Below, one piece after another: positions 18,751 to 28,057 of a DNA stretch of 64,000 nt (position 1 is its first letter; each line of letters starts with the position of its first letter). The DNA is from Tranquillimonas rosea (GTDB lineage: Bacteria > Pseudomonadota > Alphaproteobacteria > Rhodobacterales > Rhodobacteraceae). The position numbers and the translations under genes were made by a program. Where the stretch lies: contig NZ_FOGU01000004.1 in the NCBI RefSeq assembly GCF_900111315.1, positions 326,606 to 390,605 of the forward strand. Direction: 5' to 3'. Below the pieces are notes generated by a model. It worked only from the letters and a program-made list of their open reading frames with translations, did no database searches and had not been told where the DNA came from.

Positions 18751-19920
18751 ATGCCCGTCATTACCGAGATCGAGGACCTTCGCCGCCTGTACAAGCGCCG
18801 GGTCCCGAAGATGTTCTACGACTACGCCGAGACGGGCAGCTGGTCCGAGACGACCTTTCGAGAGAACACCACCGATTTCGACCTGATCCGGTTCCGCCAG
18901 CGCGTCGCCGTCGACATGGCCGGACGCTCGACCCGCACCAAGATGATCGGCGAAGAGGTCGAGATGCCAGTCGGACTGGGCCCCGTCGGCCTGACCGGCA
19001 TGCAGAGTGCGGACGGCGAGATCAAGGCCGCCCGCGCCGCCGAGCGCTTTGGCGTGCCCTTCGTGCTGTCCACCATGTCGATCTGCTCGATCGAGGACGT
19101 GGCCGCCCACACCACCCGTCCCTTCTGGTTCCAAGTCTACACGCTGAAGGACGACGACTTCATGCAGCGGCTGTTCGACCGGGCGCGCAAGGCCGGCTGC
19201 ACCGCCATCGTGATCACCGTGGACCTTCAGGTTCAGGGCCAGCGGCACAAGGACATCAAGAACGGCATGTCCGCGCCGCCGAAACTGACGCCCTCGTCGA
19301 TCGCCAACATGATGACCAAGGTGCCCTGGGGGCTTGAGATGCTGCAGACCAAGCGGCGCTTCTTCGGCAACATCGTGGGACATGCCTCGGGCGTCAGCGA
19401 CCCCTCGTCGCTGTCGTCCTGGACGGCCGAGGCGTTCGATCCGTCCCTCGACTGGGAGCGGATCAAGCAGTTCAAGGAGATGTGGGGCGGCAAGGTCATC
19501 GTGAAGGGTATCATGGACCCCGAGGACGCCCGCCGCGCCGCCGATGCCGGTGTCGACGCGATCGTCGTGTCGAACCACGGCGGACGGCAGCTCGACCACG
19601 CGCTCAGCTCGATCCGAGCGCTGCCCGAGGTTGTGAAGGCCGTGGGCGATCGGCTGGAGGTGCATTTCGACGGCGGCATCCGCTCGGGACAGGACGTGCT
19701 CAAGGCGCTGGCGCTCGGCGCCCATGCCACGTGGAGCGGCCGGGCCTGGACCTACGGGCTGGGCGCGATGGGCGAAGCCGGCGTCACCAAGGCGCTCGAG
19801 ATCCTGCGCCACGAGCTCGACGTCAGCATGGCGCTCTGCGGCCGACGCCACATCGAAGAGGTCGACCCCTCGATCCTGATGGTCGACGACGCCTTCTACA
19901 GCTACAAGCCCGCGCGCTGA
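18751..19920 (+). CDS. lldD: FMN-dependent alpha-hydroxy-acid dehydrogenase (L-lactate dehydrogenase type)
   Basis: This 389-residue protein belongs to the FMN-dependent alpha-hydroxy-acid oxidase/dehydrogenase family and most resembles LldD, which oxidises L-lactate to pyruvate with electrons passing to the quinone pool. Evidence: KMFYDYAETGSW at the N-terminus, the FMN-contacting LGPVGLTGMQ, FWFQVYTLKD, the lysine in VIVKGIMDPED, the catalytic histidine and substrate arginine in VSNHGGRQLDH, and FDGGIRSGQDVLKALALGA. Related enzymes with glycolate or mandelate specificity share these motifs, so the substrate is likely rather than certain. A candidate promoter with an inverted repeat precedes it. 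Confidence 0.85.
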   Translation: MPVITEIEDLRRLYKRRVPKMFYDYAETGSWSETTFRENTTDFDLIRFRQRVAVDMAGRSTRTKMIGEEVEMPVGLGPVGLTGMQSADGEIKAARAAERFGVPFVLSTMSICSIEDVAAHTTRPFWFQVYTLKDDDFMQRLFDRARKAGCTAIVITVDLQVQGQRHKDIKNGMSAPPKLTPSSIANMMTKVPWGLEMLQTKRRFFGNIVGHASGVSDPSSLSSWTAEAFDPSLDWERIKQFKEMWGGKVIVKGIMDPEDARRAADAGVDAIVVSNHGGRQLDHALSSIRALPEVVKAVGDRLEVHFDGGIRSGQDVLKALALGAHATWSGRAWTYGLGAMGEAGVTKALEILRHELDVSMALCGRRHIEEVDPSILMVDDAFYSYKPAR

Positions 19921-19960
19921 GGCGCCTGCCCTCGGCCCGCCAGCGCAGGAGCCACACAGC

Positions 19961-21895
19961 ATGACCAGCCCGCGAACGCAGTCAGACACGCGCAAGCCCC
20001 GCAAGGCCGCGGTCGACGACGACACGCTGTTCGAGCTGCGCTGGCGCCGGGCCGAGGCCGACCTGATGGAGCCGCTGACGCGGCTCTACGGCGAGGTCAC
20101 CGACATCGCCGCGCTGAGGGACCGGCTGCGCGCGCTTCTCTGGGACAAGTGGGAGGACCGCCCCACCGACCTGCGCGCGCTGGACCTGTCGCGCGACCTG
20201 ACCCCCGGCTGGTTCCTGAGCCAGGACATGGTGGGCTACGTCTTCTACATCGACCGCTTCGCCGGGACGCTGAAGGACGTGCCGGCGAAGATCCCCTATC
20301 TCAGGGATCTGGGCGTGACCTACGCCCACTTCATGCCGTGTCTCGAGCCGCGCCCCGGCGACAGCGACGGCGGCTACGCAGTGCGGGACTATCGCGCGAT
20401 CAACCCCGCGCTCGGCACCATGGCGCAGTTCGAGACCGCCACGCGGGCCCTGCGCGAGGCCGGCATCTCGCCCTGCATCGACATGGTGCTGAACCACACC
20501 GCGAAAGAGCACGAATGGGCCCGCAAGGCGCGCGAGGGCGACCCGTTCTACCGCGGTTTCTACCGCATCTTCGAGACCGACACCCTGCCCCGCCAGTACG
20601 AGGAGACGCTGGTCGAGGTCTTTCCCAACCAGGCCCCCGGCAATTTCACCTACTATCCCGACATGGACCGCTGGGTCTGGACCACGTTCAACGAGTTCCA
20701 GTGGGACCTGAACTGGGAAAATCCCGAGGTCTTCCTCGCCATCCTCGACGTGATCCTCGACCTTGCCAACAAGGGCGCCGAGGTCATGCGCCTGGACGCC
20801 GTCGCCTTCATGTGGAAGCGGATCGGCACGGTCTGCCAGAACCTGCCCGAGGTGCACGACATCCTGCAGGCCATCGTGCAGGCCACCCGCGTCGCGGCGC
20901 CGGCGATGATCCACAAGGCCGAAGCGATCGTGGGGCCGACCGACCTTGTGCCCTATCTCGGCTCCGGCCGCCACGCGGGGCGCGAATCGAACCTCGCGTA
21001 CCACAACAACCTGATGGTTCAGTTCTGGTCGTCCCTCGCGGCGCGGGACACGCGGCTGATGCAGCACGTGCTGGCGACGCACTTTCCGGCGGGCGTGAAG
21101 AACGCGACCTGGGCCACCTATATCCGCTGCCACGACGATATCGGCTGGGCCATCACCGAAGACGACACCGACGCCGTCGGCGGCATGACCGGCCCCGGCC
21201 ATCGCCGCTTTCTCGCCGACTTCTACAACGGCTCCTTCCCCGGCAGCTTTGCCCGCGGGGCCGATTTCCAGGTCAACGAGGAAACTGGCGACCGGCGCAC
21301 CAACGGGACCTTCGCTTCTCTCGCGGGGCTCGAGACGGCGCTCGAAAGCGGGGCGCCCCACCAGATCGACCTGGCCGTGAACCGGATCCTGATGGGGCAC
21401 GCTCTGATCGCGTCCTTCGGGGGGATGCCGCTGATCTACATGGGCGACGAGCTGGGGCTGCTGAACGATCACGGCTACGAGGACGACCCCTTTCTCGTCG
21501 GCGACGGGCGCTGGATGCAGCGCCCGCCGATGGACTGGGCGCTGGCCCAGGCGGCTGAGACCGCGCACGAGCCCGCCGGGCGCATCCTGGCCGGGACGCG
21601 GCACATCATGGCCCGCCGCAAGGCGACCCCGCAGCTGGCCGGATCGGTGCCGACCCATGTCCTGCACCTGTCGAACCGGGCGCTGTTCGCCGTCCGCCGC
21701 CCCGCAGACGACCGGACGTTGACCGCAATCTTCAACTTTTCCGAGACGCCGCAGCCCCTGCCGTTCGAGGAACTGGGGCTGCACCCCCACGGTGCCTACG
21801 AGGATTGCCTGAGCCAAGAGATCGTGCCCGTGGCCGAGCCCGGCACCGCCCTGCCCGCCTATGGCCGGCTCTGGCTGCGGCCCACGACGCCCTGA
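19961..21895 (+). CDS. amylosucrase-type GH13 glucosyltransferase
   Basis: This 644-residue protein is a glycoside hydrolase family 13 enzyme closest to amylosucrases, which transfer glucose from sucrose onto alpha-1,4-glucans. Conserved GH13 regions are present: DMVLNHTAKEHEWA, the nucleophile aspartate in EVMRLDAVAFMWK, the acid/base glutamate in IHKAEAIVGP, and the transition-state aspartate in YIRCHDDIGW. The N-terminal helical region (WRRAEADLMEPLTRLYG) and the PFYRGFYRIFETD segment fit amylosucrase rather than alpha-amylase or trehalose synthase. No signal peptide, so cytoplasmic. It starts 40 bases after lldD and may be co-transcribed, although the functions are unrelated. Confidence 0.85.
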   Translation: MTSPRTQSDTRKPRKAAVDDDTLFELRWRRAEADLMEPLTRLYGEVTDIAALRDRLRALLWDKWEDRPTDLRALDLSRDLTPGWFLSQDMVGYVFYIDRFAGTLKDVPAKIPYLRDLGVTYAHFMPCLEPRPGDSDGGYAVRDYRAINPALGTMAQFETATRALREAGISPCIDMVLNHTAKEHEWARKAREGDPFYRGFYRIFETDTLPRQYEETLVEVFPNQAPGNFTYYPDMDRWVWTTFNEFQWDLNWENPEVFLAILDVILDLANKGAEVMRLDAVAFMWKRIGTVCQNLPEVHDILQAIVQATRVAAPAMIHKAEAIVGPTDLVPYLGSGRHAGRESNLAYHNNLMVQFWSSLAARDTRLMQHVLATHFPAGVKNATWATYIRCHDDIGWAITEDDTDAVGGMTGPGHRRFLADFYNGSFPGSFARGADFQVNEETGDRRTNGTFASLAGLETALESGAPHQIDLAVNRILMGHALIASFGGMPLIYMGDELGLLNDHGYEDDPFLVGDGRWMQRPPMDWALAQAAETAHEPAGRILAGTRHIMARRKATPQLAGSVPTHVLHLSNRALFAVRRPADDRTLTAIFNFSETPQPLPFEELGLHPHGAYEDCLSQEIVPVAEPGTALPAYGRLWLRPTTP

Positions 21896-21971
21896 GGGCG
21901 CCGCCCGCGCGGCGAAAGAGCCGATTGTCCCTTTCCAAGCGCGGGAATCTGATATATCCGCGCCCGCCTAT

Positions 21972-21996
21972 GGGCAGACACCCTTGGAGGCTGCCC
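21972..21996 (+). promoter_or_regulatory. hairpin in the rplY leader
   Basis: GGGCAG (21972-21977) pairs with CTGCCC (21991-21996) around a 13-base loop, 25 bases before the rplY start codon and just upstream of its AAGGAG site. It could be a leader structure for autogenous control or simply a transcript-start hairpin; only the complementarity is observed. Confidence 0.3.
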
Positions 21997-22020
21997 GTCA
22001 TTTTCAAGGAGTAACCGACC

Positions 22021-22698
22021 ATGGCTGGTGAGATTCCAGATATCCACGCCACGGCTCGCTCGGGGACAGGCAAGGGGGCCGCCCGTCAAGCACGCCGTGA
22101 AAACCTCGTTCCGGGCATCGTGTACGGCGGCGGCACCGACCCGCAGCCGATCAACCTGCCCTACAACGATCTGATCAAGCGCCTGAAGGCGGGCCGCTTC
22201 CTGTCGACCCTGTTCAACCTCAAGGTCGACGGCCAGGACGACGTGCGCGTCATCTGCCGCAACGTGCAGCGCGATGTCGTCCGCGACCTGCCCACGCATG
22301 TCGACTTCATGCGCCTGCGCCGCACCAGCCGTGTCAGCCTCTACATCCCCGTCGAGGTCGAGGGCGAAGAAGAAGCCCCCGGCATCAAGAAGGGCGGCGT
22401 GCTGACGATGGTCCGCCCCGAGGTCGAGCTGCGCTGCACCGCCGGCGACATCCCCGACAAGCTGGTGGCATCGGTGGCCCACATGCAGATCGGTGACACG
22501 CTGACCATCTCGCAAATCACCCTGCCGAGCGGCACGCGCCCAACGATCGACCGCGATTTCGTGATCGCGAACATCACCGCGCCCTCGGGTCTCGCCTCGC
22601 AGAAGGACGACGACGATGAGGACGGTGAAGAGGTCGCGCCCGACGAGGTGCCGACCCAGGAGATGTATCCCCCGGACGGCGAGCAGCACGAAGAGTGA
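22021..22698 (+). CDS. rplY: 50S ribosomal protein L25/general stress protein Ctc
   Basis: A CTC-type L25 of 225 residues, longer than the 94-residue E. coli form because it has a second beta domain. The 5S-rRNA-binding N-terminal part shows [20 protein letters not shown] and IVYGGG. The C-terminal domain (about residues 100-195) contains [19 protein letters not shown], and the protein ends in a very acidic tail of about 25 residues. The ATG follows AAGGAG with nine intervening bases. It is followed by the strongest intrinsic terminator in the window, and peptidyl-tRNA hydrolase follows on the same strand, a common pairing in bacteria. Confidence 0.96.
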   Translation: MAGEIPDIHATARSGTGKGAARQARRENLVPGIVYGGGTDPQPINLPYNDLIKRLKAGRFLSTLFNLKVDGQDDVRVICRNVQRDVVRDLPTHVDFMRLRRTSRVSLYIPVEVEGEEEAPGIKKGGVLTMVRPEVELRCTAGDIPDKLVASVAHMQIGDTLTISQITLPSGTRPTIDRDFVIANITAPSGLASQKDDDDEDGEEVAPDEVPTQEMYPPDGEQHEE

Positions 22699-22727
22699 TC
22701 GCTGCCGCACTCAGGTGACGGAACATC

Positions 22728-22757
22728 GCGGGGCCCTCGGGCCCCGCTTTTCGTTTC
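22728..22757 (+). terminator. intrinsic terminator after rplY
   Basis: GCGGGGCCC (22728-22736) and GGGCCCCGC (22739-22747) form a perfect 9-bp stem with a 2-base loop, followed by TTTTCGTTT. It lies 30 bases after the rplY stop. Confidence 0.88.
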
Positions 22758-22789
22758 AGGCGACCGACACGGCGCCGGTCCCACGCCGC

Positions 22790-23104
22790 TCAGGCCTCGA
22801 GCTTCTGCACGCTCTCGAAGATCTCGAGGTCCGGCGGCCCGAGATAGATATGCGAATGGTCGCCCGCCCCGCGATGGGCCGCGCGGAACGCCTCGGACTT
22901 GGTCCAGTCGCGAAACGCCTCCTCGCTCGTCCAGACGGTGTGCGAGGCATAGAGCCGGTGATCCTCGGCCTCGGGCCCCTTGAGAAGGTGGAAGGCCACG
23001 AAACCCGGCACCGATTTCAACTGGCTGTCGCGCGACGCCCAGACCTGCTCGAACTCTTCCTCGCAGCCCAGCCGCACCTTGAAGCGGTTCATCGTCAGAT
23101 ACAT
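22790..23104 (-). CDS. antibiotic biosynthesis monooxygenase (ABM) domain protein
   Basis: This 104-residue protein has the dimeric ferredoxin-like ABM fold: [22 protein letters not shown] at the start, [12 protein letters not shown] in the second strand-helix unit, and [23 protein letters not shown], a stretch typical for the family. Some members, such as HmoA and IsdG-like proteins, degrade haem; others oxidise polyketides or are of unknown use. No residue seen here settles which. I chose the ATG at 23104, preceded by GAGGGCAACAGG; a start four codons later is also possible. The gene is antisense between rplY and pth and appears monocistronic. Confidence 0.82.
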   Translation of the reverse strand: MYLTMNRFKVRLGCEEEFEQVWASRDSQLKSVPGFVAFHLLKGPEAEDHRLYASHTVWTSEEAFRDWTKSEAFRAAHRGAGDHSHIYLGPPDLEIFESVQKLEA

Positions 23105-23182
23105 CCTGTTGCCCTCGCACAAGTTTGCAATCACACCCTGAGTGCGGCATCACGTTGCCGATCTCAAGCCGAAGGAGATGTC

Positions 23183-23905
23183 ATGCGGCTATTCGTCGGT
23201 CTCGGCAATCCGGGCGGGAAATACGCCCGCAACCGGCACAACATCGGCTTCATGGCCGTGGACGCGATCGCCGACAGCCACGGCTTCGCGCCGTGGCGGG
23301 GCAAGTTCCAGGGCGAGCTGACAGAAGGCCGCCTGGGCGACGAGAAGGTGACGCTGCTGAAGCCGTCCACCTACATGAACCTGTCGGGGCAATCCGTCGG
23401 CGAGGCGATGCGCTTCTTCAAGCTGACGCCGGCGGACGTGGTCGTCTTTCACGACGAAATCGACCTCGCGCCCGGCAAGATCAAGTGCAAGACGGGCGGC
23501 GGTCACGCTGGTCACAACGGCCTGCGCTCGCTCCATTCCCATCTCGGGGCCGAGTATCACCGGGTGCGGATGGGCGTCGGACATCCCGGACACAAGGACG
23601 CGGTGTCGGGCTATGTGCTGCGCGATTTCGCCAAGGCCGACGAAGAGTGGCTGGACGACATGCTGCGCGGCGTGGCCGACGGCGCGCCCGAGCTCGCGCG
23701 GGGCGATACCGGCCGCTTCCTGAACGCCGTCGCGCAGCGGATGGCGCCCCCGCGCCCCTCGACCGGCACGAAGAAGCCCGCGGACTCCCCGAAGCCCGAC
23801 GCTGCCGCGAAGCCCGATCCGGCAGCCAAGCCTGACCCACAACCGGAGCCAAAGGCAGAGGACGAGCGCACGCCGTTGCAGAAACTCGTGGACCGGTTCA
23901 AGTGA
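23183..23905 (+). CDS. pth: peptidyl-tRNA hydrolase
   Basis: Pth (240 aa) releases tRNA from prematurely dropped peptidyl-tRNA. N-terminal [21 protein letters not shown] includes the catalytic histidine; the second key residues are in [15 protein letters not shown], and [12 protein letters not shown] is the substrate-binding loop. Residues 1-190 are the standard enzyme. The last 50 residues are a low-complexity tail rich in Lys, Pro, Asp and Ala ([15 protein letters not shown]) ending [11 protein letters not shown], an extension I know from Rhodobacteraceae orthologues. The ATG at 23183 has AAGGAG five bases upstream. The next gene starts within its last codons (GTGA overlap). Confidence 0.97.
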   Translation: MRLFVGLGNPGGKYARNRHNIGFMAVDAIADSHGFAPWRGKFQGELTEGRLGDEKVTLLKPSTYMNLSGQSVGEAMRFFKLTPADVVVFHDEIDLAPGKIKCKTGGGHAGHNGLRSLHSHLGAEYHRVRMGVGHPGHKDAVSGYVLRDFAKADEEWLDDMLRGVADGAPELARGDTGRFLNAVAQRMAPPRPSTGTKKPADSPKPDAAAKPDPAAKPDPQPEPKAEDERTPLQKLVDRFK

Positions 23906-24933
23906 CCGGGGTCCGCGCCGCCTTCGAGGAACAGGCGCGGGCGTGCGAGGAGCTGGGCTCTCCCTTCCATGGCCGTCTGCTGGCCCTCTGTGCCGCCCAC
24001 CTGACGCCGGGCGGAGCGGTCGCCGACCGGGTACTGAACTGGCGCGGAGACCCATCCCACCGCGCCGACAGCGTCGCACTGCGCCTTGCCGGCGCGCTGC
24101 ACGCGCTGAAGCTGTCCGGCCGGTCCGAACTGGTCGCCGTCTATCCCCCGTCGAACGTGGACGACGCGGCGCTGTGGCACGCGGTCGAGTCGACGATGGC
24201 GGACGAGGCGGATGTCATCCTCGCCTGGCTCGAAAGCCCGCCCCAGACGAACGAGGTGCGGCGCAGTGCAGCAGTGATCCCGGCCCTGCATCTCGTGGCG
24301 CAGCGGTTCGGACGACCGATCGAGATGTTCGAACTGGGCACGTCCGGTGGCCTGAACCTGCGCGCCGATCGCTATCGGCTGGACCTGCCCGGCGCGCAGT
24401 TCGGCCCTGCCGATGCGCGGACGATCCTGACCCCGGACTGGAGCGGTCCCTACCCGCCGGACGCCGCGCCGCACATCGTGCGGCGGGCGGGCGTCGACCT
24501 CAATCCGCTGGACCCGGCGTCGGACGCCGACCGCCTGCGCCTTCTGGCGTATCTCTGGCCCGACCAAGCGCACCGGTTGAAGCTGACCGAGGCCGCCATC
24601 GCCACGGCGGCAGAGCACCCCGCCGAGATCACGCGCGGCGACGCCGGGGCGTGGCTGGCGGACGTGCTGGACCGCTCCGCCGAAGGCCGCTGCCGCTTCG
24701 TCTTTCACACGATCGCCTGGCAGTACTTTCCCGAGGCCACCAAGGCCGCCTGCGCAGCGGCGCTGGACGCAGCCGGGGCGACCGCCAGCCGCGACAGCCC
24801 GATCGTCCGTTTCGGCATGGAGGCCGACGGCGGCCGGGGCGCCGCGATGACCCTCACCACATGGCCCGGCGAAGAGATCGTTTCGCTCGGCCGGGCCGAT
24901 TTTCACGGGCGATGGATCGAGTGGACCGGTTGA
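23902..24933 (+). CDS. DUF2332 family protein
   Basis: A 343-residue protein of the uncharacterised DUF2332 family. It starts at GTG 23902, sharing four bases with the pth stop, so it is translationally coupled to pth. Typical segments are the N-terminal [39 protein letters not shown] in the middle, and [20 protein letters not shown] near the end. The [10 protein letters not shown] loop and the following strands look like a nucleotide- or SAM-binding glycine motif, which hints at a methyltransferase-like fold, but this is a guess. No signal peptide or membrane segment is present. Confidence 0.85.
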   Translation: MTGVRAAFEEQARACEELGSPFHGRLLALCAAHLTPGGAVADRVLNWRGDPSHRADSVALRLAGALHALKLSGRSELVAVYPPSNVDDAALWHAVESTMADEADVILAWLESPPQTNEVRRSAAVIPALHLVAQRFGRPIEMFELGTSGGLNLRADRYRLDLPGAQFGPADARTILTPDWSGPYPPDAAPHIVRRAGVDLNPLDPASDADRLRLLAYLWPDQAHRLKLTEAAIATAAEHPAEITRGDAGAWLADVLDRSAEGRCRFVFHTIAWQYFPEATKAACAAALDAAGATASRDSPIVRFGMEADGGRGAAMTLTTWPGEEIVSLGRADFHGRWIEWTG

Positions 24934-24979
24934 TCGCGGGCCGCCGTCCCCTAGCCTGTGAGACGAAGGGAGACCTGCC

Positions 24980-25372
24980 ATGGAAAAGGACGCATCGCTG
25001 AACGTATTGGGCGAGGAACTCGCCCCCTGCTCGGACGAGCCCGTCACCGGCTTCTTCCGGGACGGCCACTGCAACACCTGCAGCGAGGATCGGGGCAGCC
25101 ACACCGTCTGCGCGGTCATGACGGCCGAATTCCTCGCCTATTCCAAGTATCTCGGGAACGATCTCTCGACGCCGCGGCCCGAATTCCGCTTCCCCGGCCT
25201 GCGGCCCGGCGACCGCTGGTGCCTGTGCGCGGGGCGCTTCCTGCAGGCCCACCACGAGGGCGTGGCGCCGAACGTGCACCTGGAAGCCACCCATGCCCGC
25301 GCGGCCGAGGTCGTGCCAATGGACATCCTGCGCGACTACGCCGCAAGCGACGGCGCCGCGTCGGACGGCTGA
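24980..25372 (+). CDS. DUF2237 family protein
   Basis: A 130-residue member of the DUF2237 family, conserved and small, with unknown function. Diagnostic segments are LNVLGEELAPCSDEPVTGFF, RDGHCNTCSEDRGSHTVCAV, and the RPGDRWCLCAGRF block. Several conserved cysteines (in PCS, HCNTC, TVC and CLC) could bind metal, which is a suggestion from their spacing only. The gene follows the DUF2332 gene by 46 bases and has a GGGAGACC site before the ATG, so it probably belongs to the pth transcript. Confidence 0.88.
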   Translation: MEKDASLNVLGEELAPCSDEPVTGFFRDGHCNTCSEDRGSHTVCAVMTAEFLAYSKYLGNDLSTPRPEFRFPGLRPGDRWCLCAGRFLQAHHEGVAPNVHLEATHARAAEVVPMDILRDYAASDGAASDG

Positions 25373-25377
25373 CCACG

Positions 25378-25405
25378 AAAAAGGGCGACCCGAACCGGGC
25401 CGCCC
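25378..25405 (-). terminator. intrinsic terminator behind the secreted acidic protein
   Basis: On the minus strand, GGGCGGCCCG (from 25405 down to 25396) and CGGGTCGCCC (25392-25383) form a 10-bp stem with one mismatch and a 3-base loop, followed by TTTTT (25382-25378). It lies 28 bases after the stop at 25434. Part of it could also serve the convergent DUF2237 transcript. Confidence 0.65.
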
Positions 25406-25433
25406 TGCATCTCTCAAGGACATCAAGGGCGGA

Positions 25434-25805
25434 TCAATCCGCGCCGTTGTCCTCTTCCTCGAGGTTTTCCGACGGCGAGTCGGCCACGTTGGCGCCCGCG
25501 TCATCGTCGGTGTCGTCCCCGGCCACGTCGTCCGGCACTGCCGGATCGACCGTCGAATCGACATCCGATCCGCTCATGTCGCCCTGCGAGGCGGCGCCAT
25601 CGTCCATCGGCTCGGTCGCCGTGCCGGTGCACTCGCCATCGATGACGGCGCCCTCGCAGTCTTCGGCGGAGGTCTCATGGGCCGAGGCCAGTTGCAGGCC
25701 GTCGATCTCCGCCGGGACGGTGGCGGTCGGGTTGTCGAGCGGCGCCGCGATCGCGGCAGTGCTGAACAGCGCGGCAGCGGATGCGATGGCAAAGGTACGG
25801 ATCAT
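25434..25805 (-). CDS. small secreted acidic protein of unknown function
   Basis: A 123-residue protein with a clear Sec signal peptide (MIRTFAIASAAALFSTAAIA, cleavage after AIA). The mature part is strongly acidic, with Asp/Glu-rich and Ser/Thr-rich stretches, two cysteines in EDCEGAVIDGECTG, and no known domain. The start at 25805 is supported by GGAGGAAGTC before the ATG. Its C-terminus (GANVADSP...LEEEDNGAD) resembles that of the lipoprotein encoded 95 bases upstream on the same strand, so the two may be related or work together. Expected location is the periplasm or outside. I do not recognise a function. Confidence 0.75.
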   Translation of the reverse strand: MIRTFAIASAAALFSTAAIAAPLDNPTATVPAEIDGLQLASAHETSAEDCEGAVIDGECTGTATEPMDDGAASQGDMSGSDVDSTVDPAVPDDVAGDDTDDDAGANVADSPSENLEEEDNGAD

Positions 25806-25900
25806 GACTTCCTCCAGGTGAACACGCTTTACGGAAACGTGAACACAGACTGCGCGGCATCGTTCCTGAAAAAATCGGAACGGCACCGCGCAGGCCCCGC

Positions 25901-26077
25901 TCAGATCGCGTCGTCGTCCTCGTCTTCGAGAACGCCGGTCGGGTTGCTGGCCACGTCGGCACCCTGCTGAAGCTCGGCGTCGCTGGTCATCGGCGCAGGC
26001 TGCATCGTGTTCATGCCCTGGTCACAGGCGGCCAGGGCGGCAAGGGCTGCGAGGGCGATCGGAAGGCTGCGGGTCAT
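25901..26077 (-). CDS. small lipoprotein of unknown function
   Basis: A 58-residue lipoprotein precursor. The signal peptide MTRSLPIALAALAALAAC ends in the lipobox LAAC with the lipidated cysteine at position 18, leaving a mature part of only 41 residues (DQGMNTMQPAPMTSD...). The end is acidic (LEDEDDDAI). An AGGAG site five bases upstream of the ATG supports translation. The aspartate directly after the cysteine would be an inner-membrane retention signal by the E. coli rule. Its tail resembles that of the secreted acidic protein downstream. Function unknown; the gene is easily missed because of its size. Confidence 0.7.
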   Translation of the reverse strand: MTRSLPIALAALAALAACDQGMNTMQPAPMTSDAELQQGADVASNPTGVLEDEDDDAI

Positions 26078-26149
26078 CGGTTGCTCCTACAATTCGACTG
26101 AGTGTAGGGCAGGCAACCGTGCCGCAACGCAGAGAGTTCCCGGGGTGCG

Positions 26150-27382
26150 TCAGCCTGGCGCAGAGATGTCCACGCCAAGCGCCTCGGCGACGGTGAAGAT
26201 GTCCTTGTCACCCCGGCCGCACATGTTCATGCAGATGATGTGGTCCGACGGCAGCTCGGGCGCGATCTTCATCACATGGGCCAGCGCGTGGCTCGGTTCG
26301 AGCGCAGGGATGATGCCCTCGGTCGCGCAGCAGAGCTTGAACGCCTCAAGCGCCTCGGCATCGGTGATCGAGACGTATTCGGCGCGCTTGCTCTCGTGCA
26401 GCCACGCATGTTCCGGTCCGATGCCCGGATAGTCGAGCCCCGCCGAGATCGAGAAGCCTTCGAGGATCTGGCCGTCGTCGTCCTGCAGCAGGTAGGTCCG
26501 GTTGCCGTGCAGCACGCCCGGCCGGCCGCCCGTCAACGAGGCGCAGTGCTCCATCTTCTCGTTCACGCCCTTGCCGCCGGCCTCGACGCCGATGATGCGC
26601 ACCTCCTTGTCGTCGAGGAAGGGATAGAACAGGCCCATCGCGTTCGAGCCGCCCCCGATCGCGGCGATGATCGTGTCCGGCAGGCGCCCCTCGGCCTCGT
26701 GCATCTGCTCCTTGGCTTCCTTGCCGATGATCGACTGAAAGTCGCGCACCATCGCGGGATACGGATGCGGCCCGGCGACCGTGCCGATGCAGTAGAACGT
26801 GTCGCGCACATTCGTCACCCAGTCGCGCAGCGCGTCGTTCATCGCGTCCTTCAGCGTGCCGCGGCCGGAGGTGACGGGCACGACCTCGGCTCCGAGAAGC
26901 CGCATGCGGAAGACGTTGGGCTTTTGCCGTTCGACGTCATGCGCGCCCATGTAGATCACGCATTTCAGGCCGAACTTGGCACAGACGGTGGCCGTGGCGA
27001 CGCCGTGCTGCCCTGCCCCGGTCTCGGCGATGATGCGGTCCTTGCCCATGCGGCGGGCCAGGATGATCTGTCCCAGCACGTTGTTGATCTTGTGCGCGCC
27101 GGTGTGGTTCAGTTCGTCGCGCTTCATGTAGATCTTGGCGCCGCCGAGTTCCTCGGTCAGGCGCGCACAGTGATAGAGAGGGCTCGGACGGCCGACATAG
27201 TGCGTCCAGAGATCGTGCATCTCGTCCCAGAAACTCTGGTCGGTCTTGGCGTACTCATAGCGCTCCTCGAGCTCGAGGATCAGCGGCATCAGTGTCTCAG
27301 AGACGAAGCGCCCGCCGAAATCGCCGAACCGCCCCTTTTCGTCGGGGCCGGTCATGAAACTGTTGAGAAGATCGTCCGCCAT
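26150..27382 (-). CDS. trpB: tryptophan synthase beta subunit
   Basis: TrpB (410 aa) condenses indole with serine using pyridoxal phosphate. The cofactor lysine is in [16 protein letters not shown], the catalytic glutamate in [14 protein letters not shown], and the phosphate-binding glycine loop in [14 protein letters not shown]. Full standard length, N-terminus [15 protein letters not shown] as expected for the TrpB1 type. It is the last gene of the aroA-cmk-rpsA-ihfB-lapA-like-trpF-trpB stretch, 21 bases after trpF. TrpA is not in the operon but lies near 18 kb on the other strand. Confidence 0.98.
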   Translation of the reverse strand: MADDLLNSFMTGPDEKGRFGDFGGRFVSETLMPLILELEERYEYAKTDQSFWDEMHDLWTHYVGRPSPLYHCARLTEELGGAKIYMKRDELNHTGAHKINNVLGQIILARRMGKDRIIAETGAGQHGVATATVCAKFGLKCVIYMGAHDVERQKPNVFRMRLLGAEVVPVTSGRGTLKDAMNDALRDWVTNVRDTFYCIGTVAGPHPYPAMVRDFQSIIGKEAKEQMHEAEGRLPDTIIAAIGGGSNAMGLFYPFLDDKEVRIIGVEAGGKGVNEKMEHCASLTGGRPGVLHGNRTYLLQDDDGQILEGFSISAGLDYPGIGPEHAWLHESKRAEYVSITDAEALEAFKLCCATEGIIPALEPSHALAHVMKIAPELPSDHIICMNMCGRGDKDIFTVAEALGVDISAPG

Positions 27383-27403
27383 TGCCCTTGCCCTTCGCCT
27401 GAA

Positions 27404-28048
27404 TCAGCCGCGTGCCGCGCGACAAAACGCCGTCATCCTGTCGGCGTCCTTTACGCCCGGCGCGCTCTCGACGCCAGAGGAGACATCGACCTGGGTCGCC
27501 CCGGTCAGGCGCACCGCCTCGGCCACGTTATCGGCATTGAGCCCGCCAGCCAGCATCCACGGCACGGACCAGCGGCGTCCGGCGATCAGGCGCCAGTCGA
27601 AGCTCAGACCGTTGCCGCCCGGCAGCGGTGCATCCTTCGGCGCCTTCGCGTCGATCAGAAGCTGGTCGGCGGCGCGCGCATGTTCGTCCAGCCGCGACAG
27701 GTCGTCCTCGTGGGCGATGCCCACCGCCTTCATCACCGGCAGGCCGAACCGCTCGCGCACCGCCGCGACCCGTTCGGGAGTTTCCGAGCCGTGAAGCTGC
27801 AGCATGTCCAGCGGCACCTCGGCCAGGATCTCGTCGAGCCGCGCGTCGTCGGCATCTACCGTCAGGCCCACCTTGGCGATGCCGACCGGCACCGAGGTGG
27901 CCATGAAGGCGGCGTCGTTCAGCGCGAGGTTGCGCGGCGACTTCTCGAAGAAGACGAACCCCAGGTACGACGCCCCCGCAAGGATGGCGGCGGGAATGTC
28001 CGGGGTCTCGGTGATCCCGCAGATCTTGATACGCGTCTCGGTCAGCAT
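27404..28048 (-). CDS. trpF: phosphoribosylanthranilate isomerase
   Basis: TrpF (214 aa) performs the Amadori rearrangement in tryptophan synthesis. The N-terminal IKICGIT carries the catalytic cysteine; the catalytic aspartate is in the [17 protein letters not shown] segment. [12 protein letters not shown] and [10 protein letters not shown] are typical barrel loops. The gene lies between the LapA-domain gene (9 bases) and trpB (21 bases), which implies one transcript for both late trp genes here. Confidence 0.96.
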   Translation of the reverse strand: MLTETRIKICGITETPDIPAAILAGASYLGFVFFEKSPRNLALNDAAFMATSVPVGIAKVGLTVDADDARLDEILAEVPLDMLQLHGSETPERVAAVRERFGLPVMKAVGIAHEDDLSRLDEHARAADQLLIDAKAPKDAPLPGGNGLSFDWRLIAGRRWSVPWMLAGGLNADNVAEAVRLTGATQVDVSSGVESAPGVKDADRMTAFCRAARG

Positions 28049-28057
28049 CCCGCTGAC

